From contig NZ_MKGQ01000008.1 in assembly GCF_001908105.1 (NCBI RefSeq), positions 48,462 to 112,461 of the forward strand: DNA of 64,000 nucleotides, given 5' to 3'. Under the pieces are notes generated by a model. That model saw nothing but the letters and a program-made list of their open reading frames with translations. It was not told the DNA's origin and ran no database searches. The first letter of the stretch is position 1. Every line of letters starts with the position of its first letter. The position numbers were made by a program, and so were the translations under genes. Shown in pieces: positions 35,349 to 45,131 of the stretch. This DNA comes from Xenorhabdus eapokensis. GTDB taxonomy: Bacteria; Pseudomonadota; Gammaproteobacteria; Enterobacterales; Enterobacteriaceae.

Positions 35349-36434
35349 ATGAAAACCTATCCATTGCAAAGCATGACGATGGCACAAGCGCAACAACAAC
35401 AATTCAGGCTGGTTGATATTATCTGTCGTTACTTTCCTGGTGCTGATTTTCTTTCGCAAGGTGATCTGGGCTTAGTTCCAGATTTTCACCAACCGCGGAT
35501 GACCCGACGCATTGAAGCGGTAATTGCAGAGTTTTTTGGTGCTGAAACCGCCGCTTTTGTCAATGGAGCAGGAACAGGTGCACTACGCGCGGGGCTGGCC
35601 GCTTTGGTCAGCCCCAATTCAACGTTACTTGTGCATAATGCACCGATTTATCCCACAACCAAGGCATCAATTGAACAAATGGGGCTTCGTGTCGTTCAGG
35701 CAGATTTCAACCACACAGAGCAAATTGTGGCCGCCATTCAGCAATATCAACCCGTAGCCAGCCTTATCCAACATACCCGCCAGAAGATGTCTGACAGTTA
35801 TTCCCTACAAGAGGTTATCGACACCCTGAATCAATATGACATACCTTCATTGGTCGATGATAACTACGCGGCGATGAAAGTGACCCATATTGGTTGCCAG
35901 TATGGCGCAACCCTTTCCACGTTCTCTTGCTTCAAATTATTGGGACCACAAGGCGTTGGGTTAATTGTAGGAAAGCAGGCAATCATTGATAATCTACGCC
36001 ACAGCATGTACTCCGGCGGCTGCCAGATCCAGGGTTATCAGGCAATGGAAGCCCTGCGTGGTATGGTATTCGCGCCGGTTATGCACGCAGTACAGGCCGA
36101 AGTGAATAACGAACTGGTCACTCGTTTGAACCAAGGAGAGTTACCACAAGTGAAACACGCCTTGCTCGCCAATGCTCAATCAAAAGTGTTATTAGTGGAA
36201 TTCCACGATCCCATTGCAGAAAGAGTACTCGCCACAGCCCATACCCTCGGCGCACTACCTTATCCGGTAGGTGCAGAATCAAAATTTGAAATCCCCCCCC
36301 TGTTTTACCGCATTTCCGCCACCTTTCGTCAGGCAGATCCTACCCTGGAACAACGCATGATCCGCATCAATCCTAACCGTAGCGGCGCAAATACCGTCAT
36401 GCGCATTTTACGGGAAAGCTGCCAGTTGAAATAA
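35349..36434 (+). CDS. yhfS: YhfS, PLP-dependent aminotransferase-like protein
   Basis: A 361-residue fold-type I PLP enzyme. It has GAGTGALRAGLAAL for phosphate binding, an Asp in SLVDDNYAAMKV and the probable Schiff-base Lys in TFSCFKLLGPQGVGL. It starts 3 bp after the yhfT stop. In E. coli the YhfS reaction is unassigned; aminotransferase or beta-lyase chemistry is plausible. It closes the operon. Confidence 0.87.
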   Translation: MKTYPLQSMTMAQAQQQQFRLVDIICRYFPGADFLSQGDLGLVPDFHQPRMTRRIEAVIAEFFGAETAAFVNGAGTGALRAGLAALVSPNSTLLVHNAPIYPTTKASIEQMGLRVVQADFNHTEQIVAAIQQYQPVASLIQHTRQKMSDSYSLQEVIDTLNQYDIPSLVDDNYAAMKVTHIGCQYGATLSTFSCFKLLGPQGVGLIVGKQAIIDNLRHSMYSGGCQIQGYQAMEALRGMVFAPVMHAVQAEVNNELVTRLNQGELPQVKHALLANAQSKVLLVEFHDPIAERVLATAHTLGALPYPVGAESKFEIPPLFYRISATFRQADPTLEQRMIRINPNRSGANTVMRILRESCQLK

Positions 36435-36522
36435 CAGGGCACAGACCAGTGGTAAATCGCATACTTTCAAAAAACATCGGTCATGTATTCAAGACGTTGT
36501 TCTTCATCTAAATGCCTATTTT

Positions 36523-36553
36523 GCAAGCTGCTTATCGCGATCTAAAACGAGAT
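36523..36553 (+). repeat. Relic duplicate of the AbiEi gene 3' end
   Basis: TGCTTATCGCGATCTAAAACGAGA nearly repeats bases 37156-37180 inside the antitoxin gene. In frame it reads LQAAYRDLKRD then stop, matching NKQAAYRDLKRVG. It suggests an older copy of the antitoxin was lost here. The remainder of 36435-36694 shows no gene. Confidence 0.55.
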
Positions 36554-36694
36554 TAAATGCAGCCCTCTGGTTTTCATATTGGCCAGAAACAAGTAGACAG
36601 ATACACTACTTTTATATGTGGTTTACGTTCACTTTATAAGCGGCTATTATATAGACACAAATAACACACTAAAGTGATTTAAACGTACATTTAA

Positions 36695-37231
36695 ATGAAC
36701 CAAATTACAGCCATTCAGTGCCTAAATAAACTCGATCAACAAGGTCATTATGTTTTTACTCATAAAGATCTCGCCAAACTGTTTTCAGAAGATAGCAAAC
36801 GGGCTTTTGAAGCTGGATTGAGCCGCCTCGTTAAACAGGGTGTACTATTACGAGCCTGTAAGGGGGTTTATGTGTATGCGTTATCCCGCCATAAGGGGCT
36901 TCATACCTTAGAATTAATTGCCAAAGCGATTCGACGAGGTGAATACAATTATGTCAGTTTAGAATCCGCACTATCTGAATATGGCGCTATTTCACAAATC
37001 CCAATTGATCGATTAACCGTGATGACTACTGGCCGTAAAGGCGAATATCACACACCTTTTGGTACGATTGAATTTACACATACTAAAAGATCAGTATCAG
37101 ACATTATTAACCATATCCATTTTGTCGGCCGGCCGCTCCGTTTGGCGAATAAACAGGCCGCTTATCGCGATCTAAAGCGAGTTGGCAGAAACACGCACTT
37201 GGTTGAAGAGGATATCATCTATGAAAATTGA
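36695..37231 (+). CDS. AbiEi-family antitoxin, without its toxin
   Basis: A 178-residue protein of the AbiEi type IV antitoxin kind. The N-terminal winged helix (HKDLAKLFSEDSKRAFEAGLSRLVKQGVLLRACKGVY) is typical, followed by a C-terminal domain with YNYVSLESALSEYGAIS and GTIEFTHTKRS. In intact loci the AbiEii nucleotidyltransferase toxin gene overlaps the antitoxin stop. Here the overlapping ATG opens a frame of only 12 codons. The antitoxin could act on a toxin encoded elsewhere, regulate transcription, or be decaying. Confidence 0.82.
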   Translation: MNQITAIQCLNKLDQQGHYVFTHKDLAKLFSEDSKRAFEAGLSRLVKQGVLLRACKGVYVYALSRHKGLHTLELIAKAIRRGEYNYVSLESALSEYGAISQIPIDRLTVMTTGRKGEYHTPFGTIEFTHTKRSVSDIINHIHFVGRPLRLANKQAAYRDLKRVGRNTHLVEEDIIYEN

Positions 37232-37259
37232 AGAGGCCGATTTCGTACATCCAGCCTGA
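37221..37259 (+). pseudogene. 12-codon stub where the AbiEii toxin should start
   Basis: An ATG overlapping the antitoxin stop opens MKIEEADFVHPA then TGA. The overlapping position is where an AbiEii gene would begin, but no nucleotidyltransferase follows. Residue identity to AbiEii is too short to prove. Confidence 0.35.
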
Positions 37260-37366
37260 ATTTAAACTTTAATAAACAGCCTGAGGATTACCGCTGCCCT
37301 TGCCTTTGACAAATCCCCTCAGGCCACTTTGTTTCCTTGACTTAACAACGCTTATCCTAACCGTAA

Positions 37367-39439
37367 TTATACCGACGCCGCAAAATCACTTTGCTGCCGT
37401 TCTACCAACGTCAGGATGCTATAAAGTGCCACCGGCTGTTGTTCCTGATTCAACACCTGCACATCCCACATCACCACACCATGTGGTTTATCTTCTGGCG
37501 TCTTCTGGACTTTCTTAATCTTCTTCTTGCAGGTCAAACGAACTTGGATAGTATCGCCAATCTTAACCGGCTCAATGAAACGCAGGTTTTCCATACCGTA
37601 GTTGGCAAGCACCGGCCCTACCGCACCATCAACGAACAAGCCCGCAGCAGCCGATACAACAAAATAACCATGTGCTACACGCTCGCCAAACAAGGATTCA
37701 GCCGCGCCGATTTTATCCACGTGGGCGTAAAAATGATCGCCACTCAGGCTGGCGAAATTTACGATATCCGCTTCCGTCACCGTCCGGCGAGCAGTCAGTA
37801 AACTTTCACCAATTTCAATTTGTTCAAAGTACTTGCGGAATGGATGAATCGGTTCTTCCTTCACTTTCGCGCCACGCACCCACTCACGACCAATCGCTGC
37901 CAGCATACTTGGGCTGCTTTGAATCGCTGTACGCTGCATATAGTGTTTCACGGCACGCAAGCCCCCCAACTCTTCTCCACCACCAGCACGCCCTGGCCCA
38001 CCATGTACCAACATGGGTAGCGGGGAGCCGTGCCCCGTGGATTCCGCAGCAGCCGCTTCATCCAGCACCAACATACGACCATGAGCACATGCTGTCGCAC
38101 GGATCACCTGAACTGCAATCTGTTCATCTGCCGTCACCAATGACCCAGCCAAACTACCCTGTCCCATCATCGCCAATGCAATCGCCTGCTCAGTATCCTG
38201 ATACGCCATTAATGTGGCAACCGGCCCAAAGGCTTCCGTGCTGTGTACCACCTGATTAGTCATTGGCGCAGCGCAGTAGAGCAACGTCGGTGGATAGAAT
38301 GCGCCATTACTGTTGCTATCGCCTGTCAGTACGAGTTTATCCAGTGAACCGCCACACAAAACCTCGCAACCACTATTGCGCAATTCGTTGACTTTCACCT
38401 GCACCTCATCACGCTGTTCCAGGTTAATCAACGCTCCCATGCGCACTTCTGGCAAAGTAGGATCGCCAACTGCCACGCCAGACAGCCGCTTGAGCAGCGC
38501 TTGTTTGACCGCTTCCATTTGGCTGGCAGGGACAATAATGCGCCGGATAGCCGTACACTTCTGACCGGCCTTCGCCGTCATTTCACGAGTCACTTCCTTG
38601 ATGAAAACGCCGAATTCCGGCATGTCAGGTGTCACATCCTCGCCTAAAATGCAGCAGTTAAGCGAATCGGCTTCCATCGTAAAAGGAATGGATTTTTCTA
38701 TCAGTCTAGGATGGACACGCAACTTCTGCCCTGTTTGTGCCGAGCCGGTAAACGTCACGGCATCCTGATAATCGAGATGAGCAAACAGATCACCAACGCC
38801 ACCACAGATCAATTGCAATGCCCCTTCCGACACCAAACCGCTATCGATGATCATTTTCACCATCGCCTGTGTCAGTTGGGCAGATGCCGTAGCAGGCTTG
38901 ATAATCGCGGGCATGCCAGCCATCCACGTTGGAGCCAATTTTTCCAGCATCCCCCAACAAGGAAAGTTAAACGCATTGATATGCAATGCAACACCGGAGC
39001 GGGAAGTCAGCACATGGCGTGCCACAAACTGGGATTGTTTAGACAGCGGGATCATCTCATCTTCCGGCCACAGGGTATCATCCGGCAATTCACGCCCTGC
39101 TAATCCGGCATAAGAGAACAATGTTGCTACGCCCCCCTCAATATCCACCCAACTATCCGCACGGGTTGCACCTGTTTCTGTGGAAATGGCATACAATGCT
39201 TCTTTATTGGCAAGCAGGTGTTTTGCCACTGCCTTCATCATCTGCGCACGTTGCTGGAACGTCATCGCAGCCAGCGCTCTTCCCCCTTTTTCACGGGCGT
39301 AAACTAAACTTTCTGCCAATGGCAAACCTTCTGAAGATACCTGATACAACGCTTCGCCGCTGACTGCATGATGGATAATTCTGGGATTGCCTTGCCCATA
39401 AACCCAGTCACCACAAATGTAACTCGTTAACTGTTGCAT
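37367..39439 (-). CDS. paaZ: PaaZ, oxepin-CoA hydrolase / semialdehyde dehydrogenase
   Basis: Bifunctional enzyme that opens the oxepin-CoA ring and oxidises the resulting semialdehyde in phenylacetate degradation. The aldehyde dehydrogenase domain (about residues 1-520) has the catalytic Glu in [10 protein letters not shown] and Cys in [11 protein letters not shown]. The MaoC-like hydratase domain (about 545-690) has [15 protein letters not shown]. The start [11 protein letters not shown], behind GGAG, gives 690 residues; 18 more upstream codons are unlike E. coli. It is divergent from paaA with shared regulatory DNA. Confidence 0.96.
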   Translation of the reverse strand: MQQLTSYICGDWVYGQGNPRIIHHAVSGEALYQVSSEGLPLAESLVYAREKGGRALAAMTFQQRAQMMKAVAKHLLANKEALYAISTETGATRADSWVDIEGGVATLFSYAGLAGRELPDDTLWPEDEMIPLSKQSQFVARHVLTSRSGVALHINAFNFPCWGMLEKLAPTWMAGMPAIIKPATASAQLTQAMVKMIIDSGLVSEGALQLICGGVGDLFAHLDYQDAVTFTGSAQTGQKLRVHPRLIEKSIPFTMEADSLNCCILGEDVTPDMPEFGVFIKEVTREMTAKAGQKCTAIRRIIVPASQMEAVKQALLKRLSGVAVGDPTLPEVRMGALINLEQRDEVQVKVNELRNSGCEVLCGGSLDKLVLTGDSNSNGAFYPPTLLYCAAPMTNQVVHSTEAFGPVATLMAYQDTEQAIALAMMGQGSLAGSLVTADEQIAVQVIRATACAHGRMLVLDEAAAAESTGHGSPLPMLVHGGPGRAGGGEELGGLRAVKHYMQRTAIQSSPSMLAAIGREWVRGAKVKEEPIHPFRKYFEQIEIGESLLTARRTVTEADIVNFASLSGDHFYAHVDKIGAAESLFGERVAHGYFVVSAAAGLFVDGAVGPVLANYGMENLRFIEPVKIGDTIQVRLTCKKKIKKVQKTPEDKPHGVVMWDVQVLNQEQQPVALYSILTLVERQQSDFAASV

Positions 39440-39636
39440 TTTTTTCTCCACCGATTTAACCAATGAAACAATCATTAAGTAATGGAATGCCATTTATGTA
39501 TCACATATACGATTAACAAAACCAGCCATATAATTAACAAAATACAAACATTTGCACCCAGTCACTTGTTAATATTTATCCCACTGCTAAATAAAAATAA
39601 TTAATCTATTGTTTTATAAAGAATAAAAATTCATAT

Positions 39637-39652
39637 TGTGATGTGAACAACA
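39637..39652. promoter_or_regulatory. Candidate CRP site, paaZ/paaA region
   Basis: TGTGA-TGTGAA-CAACA has a perfect left half and 3 of 5 matches in the right half of the CRP consensus. Confidence 0.4.
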
Positions 39653-39713
39653 AATAAACAATTTTTGTATTTGCTATTTTGTTACCATTTTGTAGATTTG
39701 CGGTTACATAAAG

Positions 39714-39752
39714 TGATTCATTTTTATTTCTTATATCAAAAAATAAGAATCA
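39714..39752 (+). promoter_or_regulatory. PaaX operator before paaA
   Basis: TGATTC at 39714-39719 and GAATCA at 39747-39752 form a perfect inverted repeat with a 27-bp spacer, ending 14 bp before the paaA start. PaaX operators share a TGATTC core and paired half-sites at about this spacing. Phenylacetyl-CoA would release the repressor. Confidence 0.75.
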
Positions 39753-39766
39753 TAATGGAGTCGCGC

Positions 39767-40708
39767 ATGACAATTGATCTACTTCAGGCGAACTTTGAGG
39801 CAAAAATAGCAGCAGATCTCTCTGTTGAGGCTAAAGATTGGATGCCCGAAGCCTATCGCCAAACCCTGATACGCCAGATCGGTCAACACGCACACTCGGA
39901 AGTCGTCGGCATGTTACCGGAAGCCAATTGGATCACCCGTGCCCCGACATTGCGTCGCAAGGCTATATTGCTGGCGAAAGTACAAGATGAAGCAGGGCAT
40001 GGGCTGTATCTCTACAGCGCTGCTGAGACATTGGGTTGTTCCCGTCAGGACATCTACCAAAAGTTGTTGGCTGGCAAGATGAAATATTCCTCGATCTTTA
40101 ACTATCCCACCCTCAGTTGGGCAGATGTTGGCGTGATTGGCTGGCTGGTGGATGGTGCGGCGATTGTCAATCAGGTTGCTTTATGCCGTGCCTCTTACGG
40201 TCCCTACGCCCGCGCGATGGTAAAAATCTGCAAGGAAGAAAGTTTCCACCAACGGCAAGGTTATGAAGCAGTAACAGTGCTGGCGAATGGCAACGAAGCC
40301 CAGCGTGCCATGTTACAAGATGCCATTAACCGCTTCTGGTGGCCGACATTGATGATGTTTGGTCCCAATGACAGTGATTCTCCCAACAGCGCCCAGAGCA
40401 TGGCATGGAAAATTAAGCGATTCAGTAATGATGAACTGCGGCAAAAATTCATCGACAACACCGTGCCCCAGTTGGAAGCCCTGGGTATGACAGCTCCCGA
40501 TCCGGAGCTGGCTTGGGATGAAACAACAGGACATTACCGTTTTGGTGAAATTAATTGGGATGAATTCTATCAAGTGCTGAAAGGGCAGGGGATATGCAAT
40601 CACGAACGTCTGGAAGCCAAACGCCAAGCCTGGGAAAACGGGGGCTGGGTACGGGAAGCGGCTGTTGTTCACGCCAGAAAAATAGCAGCCAAACATCGCG
40701 CCGCTTAA
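39767..40708 (+). CDS. paaA: PaaA, catalytic subunit of phenylacetyl-CoA epoxidase
   Basis: Di-iron monooxygenase subunit that makes ring-1,2-epoxyphenylacetyl-CoA. Metal-ligand regions are visible: [18 protein letters not shown] (E-x-x-H) and [15 protein letters not shown] (E-x-x-H). It closely follows E. coli PaaA throughout, including [17 protein letters not shown] use the ATG with GGAG six bases upstream (MTIDLLQ), giving 313 residues; an ATG four codons earlier is possible. Confidence 0.96.
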   Translation: MTIDLLQANFEAKIAADLSVEAKDWMPEAYRQTLIRQIGQHAHSEVVGMLPEANWITRAPTLRRKAILLAKVQDEAGHGLYLYSAAETLGCSRQDIYQKLLAGKMKYSSIFNYPTLSWADVGVIGWLVDGAAIVNQVALCRASYGPYARAMVKICKEESFHQRQGYEAVTVLANGNEAQRAMLQDAINRFWWPTLMMFGPNDSDSPNSAQSMAWKIKRFSNDELRQKFIDNTVPQLEALGMTAPDPELAWDETTGHYRFGEINWDEFYQVLKGQGICNHERLEAKRQAWENGGWVREAAVVHARKIAAKHRAA

Positions 40709-40762
40709 TGCTTTACGTTACCTGAATTACGTTACCTGAACAGCAGCGAAGGGAGAACTCTA

Positions 40763-41050
40763 ATGAACGATACCGATTGGTCACTGTATGAAGTCTTTGT
40801 CCGCAGTAAACAGGGATTGGCGCACCGTCACGTCGGCAGCCTCCACGCGGCAGATGATCAAATGGCACTGGAAAACGCACGTGATGCCTACACTCGGCGC
40901 AATGAAGGTTGCTCCATCTGGGTAGTGAAATCCATCTATCTGGTGGCTTCACAACCGGAAGAGCGTGGCGCTTTTTTCGCACCCTCGGAGGACAAGATCT
41001 ACCGTCATCCGACTTTCTACACTATCCCTGATGGTATCAAGAATATGTAA
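40763..41050 (+). CDS. paaB: PaaB, structural subunit of phenylacetyl-CoA epoxidase
   Basis: A 95-residue small subunit needed for an active epoxidase assembly. The family pattern is WSLYEVFVRSKQGLAHRHVGSLHAADDQMAL, ending in RHPTFYTIPDGIKNM. It lies 54 bp after paaA and 11 bp before paaC. Confidence 0.95.
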   Translation: MNDTDWSLYEVFVRSKQGLAHRHVGSLHAADDQMALENARDAYTRRNEGCSIWVVKSIYLVASQPEERGAFFAPSEDKIYRHPTFYTIPDGIKNM

Positions 41051-41061
41051 GGGATGAGAAT

Positions 41062-41853
41062 ATGAATATACACAGCATCTCATCACCCAACCATTCCTCG
41101 TTCAACCATGCCCTGTTCAAATATGTACTTCGTCAGGGAGATACCCCGCTGATTCTGGCACAGCGCCTGTGCGAATGGTGTGGACATGCGCCAGAACTGG
41201 AAATTGACCTCGCCCTGTCCAATATCGCACTCGATCTATTGGGGCAAGCACGCCATTTCCTCAGTTATGCCGCGACCCTTTCAGGAACAGGACAGGATGA
41301 AGATCATCTGGCGTTTTGGCGTCATGAGCGCGAATTCTGCAATCTGCTGCTGGTGGAACAACCCAATGGCGGCTTTAACGACACCTTGGTACGCCAGTTT
41401 TTTATTGATGCCTATCACGTCTTGCTGCATCAGGCTATGGGACAAAGCCGCGATCCCCAATTGGCGGCCATTAGTGCCAAGTCGTTGAAGGAGGTGAAAT
41501 ATCACCTGCGATTTAGCCGAGGCTGGATGATCAGATTGGGGGATGGAACAAAACTGAGTCACGAAAAAATCCAACAGTCCGTTAATCAACTGTGGCGCTT
41601 TACCGGCGAACTCTTCCATTGCGACGAAATAGAGCAGCAATTGGCAGAAGAAGGCATTGCCGTTGATCCCAGCACCCTGTATGAACCGTGGCGGCAAATC
41701 ATCAACGCAACGTTTACCGAAGCCACGCTAGAAATGCCACAGGAGACACCTTATCGGCAAGGTGGAAAACAAGGGCTGCATACGGAACATTTGGGATACA
41801 TGTTGGCAGAAATGCAACACCTGCAACGCACTTATCCCAACTGCAACTGGTGA
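41062..41853 (+). CDS. paaC: PaaC, structural subunit of phenylacetyl-CoA epoxidase
   Basis: A 263-residue ferritin-like partner of PaaA that lacks the full metal site and stabilises the catalytic subunit. Motifs include LALSNIALDLLGQARHFL and EVKYHLRFSRGWMIRLGDG, ending in HTEHLGYMLAEMQHLQR. It is part of the tightly packed paaABCDE array. Confidence 0.95.
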   Translation: MNIHSISSPNHSSFNHALFKYVLRQGDTPLILAQRLCEWCGHAPELEIDLALSNIALDLLGQARHFLSYAATLSGTGQDEDHLAFWRHEREFCNLLLVEQPNGGFNDTLVRQFFIDAYHVLLHQAMGQSRDPQLAAISAKSLKEVKYHLRFSRGWMIRLGDGTKLSHEKIQQSVNQLWRFTGELFHCDEIEQQLAEEGIAVDPSTLYEPWRQIINATFTEATLEMPQETPYRQGGKQGLHTEHLGYMLAEMQHLQRTYPNCNW

Positions 41854-41892
41854 CAAAAACGGATAGAAAACAAAGGGTAATGGGAGAAGATC

Positions 41893-42411
41893 ATGGAACA
41901 GCGATGCAATACTCACTTTTCTTCAGAGATACAGCCGCCGGAAATTCATCAAATCTGGCAATGCCTGCACCAAATTGCTGATCCAGAACTTCCTGCACTC
42001 TCCATTACTGATCTCGGCATGATACGGGCTGTCACATCCTGGCAAAACGGCTGGCGAGTGACATTCACCCCAACCTATTCCGGCTGTCCTGCGACGGAAT
42101 ACCTGATCGAAACTATTCAGGAAATGCTGGCGCAAGCAGGTTTTTCTCCGGTGCATATCGAAGTAAGCCTACACCCTGCGTGGACCACCGACTGGATAAA
42201 TGCAGAGGCTAAACAACGTTTGCGGGGATCCGGCATTGCTCCGCCTCAGGGATTAACTTGCGAAAGGACGACAGACATGGCCTCCATCATCTGCCCGTAC
42301 TGCGGCAGCCATGAAACAGAAAAAATCAGCGAATTCGGTTCTACTGCCTGCAAAGCCCTCTATCGCTGTCGAGATTGTTGGGAACCATTTGATTATTTCA
42401 AATGCATTTAA
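41893..42411 (+). CDS. paaD: PaaD, epoxidase maturation protein
   Basis: A 172-residue MIP18/DUF59-type protein with a C-terminal zinc-binding part. The DUF59 region has ADPELPALSITDLGMIR and PTYSGCPATEYL. The C-terminal cysteines CPYC and CRDC form a zinc-ribbon pair. It probably assists metal or Fe-S assembly of the epoxidase system. 28 bp separate it from paaE. Confidence 0.94.
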   Translation: MEQRCNTHFSSEIQPPEIHQIWQCLHQIADPELPALSITDLGMIRAVTSWQNGWRVTFTPTYSGCPATEYLIETIQEMLAQAGFSPVHIEVSLHPAWTTDWINAEAKQRLRGSGIAPPQGLTCERTTDMASIICPYCGSHETEKISEFGSTACKALYRCRDCWEPFDYFKCI

Positions 42412-42438
42412 CGAGGGTGCACTTAAAGAGGAAATAAG

Positions 42439-43527
42439 ATGTCCACTTTGCATCAAACACGCTCACATGGCTTTCACCGCTTAAGCATTGCCGCCATCGA
42501 AAGGGAAACGCCGGATGCTGTGGTCGTTACCCTGCATATTCCTGCTGAGCTGAAAAAACAGTTCTGCTATCACCCTGGTCAACACCTGACACTCAAGGCG
42601 AAGGTAAATAACGAAGAACTACGCCGCTGCTACTCCATCTGTAGCTCACCGTTGGATGATGTATTACAAATTGGTGTCAAAGCCATTCACCAAGGCCGCT
42701 TTTCGACTTTCATCAATCAACAATTAAAAGTCGGGGATGAGCTGGAAGTCATGCAGCCACAGGGCAATTTTGGTCATCATCCCAGTACCGACCAACAGGG
42801 GCATTATCTGGCTATCGCTGCCGGTTCGGGTATCACTCCCATTTTATCGATCATCAAAAGTACGCTGGCACTAGAACCCAATAGCACCTTTACGCTTATT
42901 TATGGCAATCGCACCAGTCGCTCTGTCATGTTCAAAGAAGCACTGGCTGATCTCAAGAATTGCTACCTGAGCCGTTTTCAGGTGCTGTACCTGTTTAGTC
43001 AGGAATCCACGGATAGCCCACTGTTTAACGGACGCATTGATACTGAACACCTGAACCGCATTGGCAAAACCCTGCTCAATTTTATCCAATTTGACCATGC
43101 TTTTCTCTGTGGACCAGAAGCCATGTTGGATGACGCTCATTCTGCACTGGAACAGGCGGGGATACCTGTTGAACACATCCATAGTGAACGTTTCAATACC
43201 GGACAAGCCACAATAAAGCCCCGCTCAGCCAATCCCGCAGAACGCAGTAAGACTCGCGTTGAGATCCATCTGGATGGCCGCACCCTCCACATTGCCATGA
43301 ACACCGAAGATGACAGTATCCTCGATGCTGCATTGCGTCAGGGCGCAGACTTACCCTACGCCTGTAAAGGAGGGGTATGTGCTACCTGTAAATGCCGGCT
43401 TAAATCCGGTGAAGTGGACATGAGGATGAACTACAGCCTGGAACCTGATCAATTGGCTGCCGGTTATATCTTAAGCTGCCAGTCATGGCCGAAAGGCGAT
43501 GGCGTAGTTGTCGATTTTGATATCTAA
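42439..43527 (+). CDS. paaE: PaaE, epoxidase reductase
   Basis: A 362-residue NAD(P)H-flavin-ferredoxin reductase that passes electrons to PaaA. The flavin domain has RRCYSICSSP and the nucleotide domain has AAGSGITPILSIIK. The plant-type [2Fe-2S] ferredoxin domain at the C-terminus has CKGGVCATCKCRL and a final Cys in YILSCQSWP. Confidence 0.96.
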   Translation: MSTLHQTRSHGFHRLSIAAIERETPDAVVVTLHIPAELKKQFCYHPGQHLTLKAKVNNEELRRCYSICSSPLDDVLQIGVKAIHQGRFSTFINQQLKVGDELEVMQPQGNFGHHPSTDQQGHYLAIAAGSGITPILSIIKSTLALEPNSTFTLIYGNRTSRSVMFKEALADLKNCYLSRFQVLYLFSQESTDSPLFNGRIDTEHLNRIGKTLLNFIQFDHAFLCGPEAMLDDAHSALEQAGIPVEHIHSERFNTGQATIKPRSANPAERSKTRVEIHLDGRTLHIAMNTEDDSILDAALRQGADLPYACKGGVCATCKCRLKSGEVDMRMNYSLEPDQLAAGYILSCQSWPKGDGVVVDFDI

Positions 43528-43556
43528 CCACTTTCATATGCTTGTGAGGAGCTACC

Positions 43557-44330
43557 ATGAGTCAGGAATGGATTTTATGCCACCAGCAGCAAAAAGTACG
43601 CACATTGACCCTAAATCGGCCAGAAGTGCGCAATGCCCTCAGTAATGACTGTCTGGAACAACTCGTGCAGCAATTGGAATTCGCGGATACGGATAGCGGA
43701 ACAGGCGCCATTGTTATTACGGGATCAGCGCCCTGTTTCGCGGCAGGTGCCGACCTGAAAGAACTACAACAACAAAACATTGCTACAGCTATGACTGATC
43801 GCCGCCCACAACTTTGGCAACGTTTAAATAATATCAGCAAGCCCCTGATTGCGGCTGTCAATGGTTACGCACTTGGCGCGGGTTGCGAACTGGCATTGGC
43901 TTGTGATTTGGTGATTTGTGGAGAAAACGCCCGTTTTGGTCTACCAGAAATCACCCTAGGGCTGATGCCAGGGGCGGGGGGAACCCAACGACTCATCCGT
44001 AGCGTCGGCAAGGCATTAGCTTACCAGATGATATTGACCGGCGAGGCTATCGATGCCCATCGCGCTCTGGAAGCGGGGCTGGTAAGCGAAGTCTGCACTG
44101 ATGCTGTGACATTAGAGCGTGCACAGCAAATCGCCCAACACATCAGTGAATTTTCCCCTCTGGCATTGCGGGCAGCCAAAGCCGCCCTCAAAGCCGCACA
44201 AGAAACCAGCCTGTCACAAGGGCTACTCGCCGAACGCCAACACTTTGTTGCTTTGGCAGGTACAACCGATCGTCAGGAAGGCATCTCCGCCTTTTTAGAA
44301 AAACGTAAACCAACATTTAAGGGGTTCTGA
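43557..44330 (+). CDS. paaF: PaaF, 2,3-dehydroadipyl-CoA hydratase
   Basis: A 257-residue crotonase-family enzyme of the lower pathway that hydrates 2,3-dehydroadipyl-CoA. The oxyanion-hole segments are CFAAGADLKEL and NGYALGAGCELALACD, with GLPEITLGLMPGAGGTQRL containing the catalytic Glu region. It follows paaE by 29 bp and paaG starts 3 bp after it. Confidence 0.94.
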   Translation: MSQEWILCHQQQKVRTLTLNRPEVRNALSNDCLEQLVQQLEFADTDSGTGAIVITGSAPCFAAGADLKELQQQNIATAMTDRRPQLWQRLNNISKPLIAAVNGYALGAGCELALACDLVICGENARFGLPEITLGLMPGAGGTQRLIRSVGKALAYQMILTGEAIDAHRALEAGLVSEVCTDAVTLERAQQIAQHISEFSPLALRAAKAALKAAQETSLSQGLLAERQHFVALAGTTDRQEGISAFLEKRKPTFKGF

Positions 44331-44333
44331 CAG

Positions 44334-45131
44334 ATGGAAAACATGTCAACGGTACTGACTGATATACAAGCAGGTGTCCTTAGCATTACTCTCAACCGTC
44401 CAGAATGCCTCAATAGCTTTAATGAGGAACTACACCAACAATTAAGTCAGGCAATGGATATTGCTGAACAGGATGAATCCGTGCGCTGTGTCCTGCTCAC
44501 CGGAACCGGACGCGGCTTCTGCGCCGGACAAGATTTAAATGATCGCAATGCCATCATTTCTGATGGCAGCACTCCTGATCTCGGCCAATCGGTTGAACGC
44601 TACTATAATCCGCTGATCCGGCGTATGACTTCCCTGCCTAAGCCTATTATCTGCGCCGTCAACGGCGTGGCGGCGGGTGCGGGTGTCTCCCTTGCTTTGG
44701 CCTGTGATATTGTTATTGCCTCCCGCACTGCCAGCTTTATTCAGGCTTTCTGCCGTATTGGCCTGACACCCGATTCTGGCGGTAGCTGGTTTCTGCCCCA
44801 TAAGATTGGACAAGCGCGGGCGATGGGGATGGCACTGTTGGGCGACAAAATCAGCGCTGAACAAGCACTGGATTGGGGCATGATCTGGCAAGTCGTTGCG
44901 CCAGAAGAGTTGGAAGATAAAACCCAGAAGCTCGCCCTACACCTTGCTACCCAACCTACTTTGGCTCTTGCCTGCATCAAGCAAGCCACCTATGCAGCCG
45001 CAACCAATACACTGGAACAACAGCTTGCTCTCGAACGAGATTTACAACGCCAGTGCGGGCATAGCGAAGATTTTCGTGAAGGTGTCAATGCGTTCATTGA
45101 AAAACGCCAGCCGACGTTCAAGGGGAAATGA
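44334..45131 (+). CDS. paaG: PaaG, epoxyphenylacetyl-CoA isomerase
   Basis: A 265-residue crotonase-family isomerase that converts the ring epoxide to oxepin-CoA. Motifs are GRGFCAGQDLNDRN, NGVAAGAGVSLALACDIV and RIGLTPDSGGSWFLP; the Asp in the last is the PaaG-type acid. It overlaps paaH by 4 bp (ATGA). Confidence 0.94.
   Translation: MENMSTVLTDIQAGVLSITLNRPECLNSFNEELHQQLSQAMDIAEQDESVRCVLLTGTGRGFCAGQDLNDRNAIISDGSTPDLGQSVERYYNPLIRRMTSLPKPIICAVNGVAAGAGVSLALACDIVIASRTASFIQAFCRIGLTPDSGGSWFLPHKIGQARAMGMALLGDKISAEQALDWGMIWQVVAPEELEDKTQKLALHLATQPTLALACIKQATYAAATNTLEQQLALERDLQRQCGHSEDFREGVNAFIEKRQPTFKGK

Larger units (their letters stand above)
39440..39766. promoter_or_regulatory. Divergent paaZ / paaA control region
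   Basis: A 327-bp region with promoters for both directions. It contains the PaaX-type repeat before paaA and a CRP-like site. In E. coli the equivalent region is controlled by PaaX, CRP and IHF. No open frame here is credible. Confidence 0.7.

Noticed and set aside
37279..37324. GCCTGAGG / CCTCAGGC hairpin after the antitoxin
   Set aside because: The loop is 30 bases and there is no T-run; too weak to call a terminator.
37391..38564. Several open frames antisense to paaZ
   Set aside because: They lie wholly within the well-conserved paaZ gene and have no family features.
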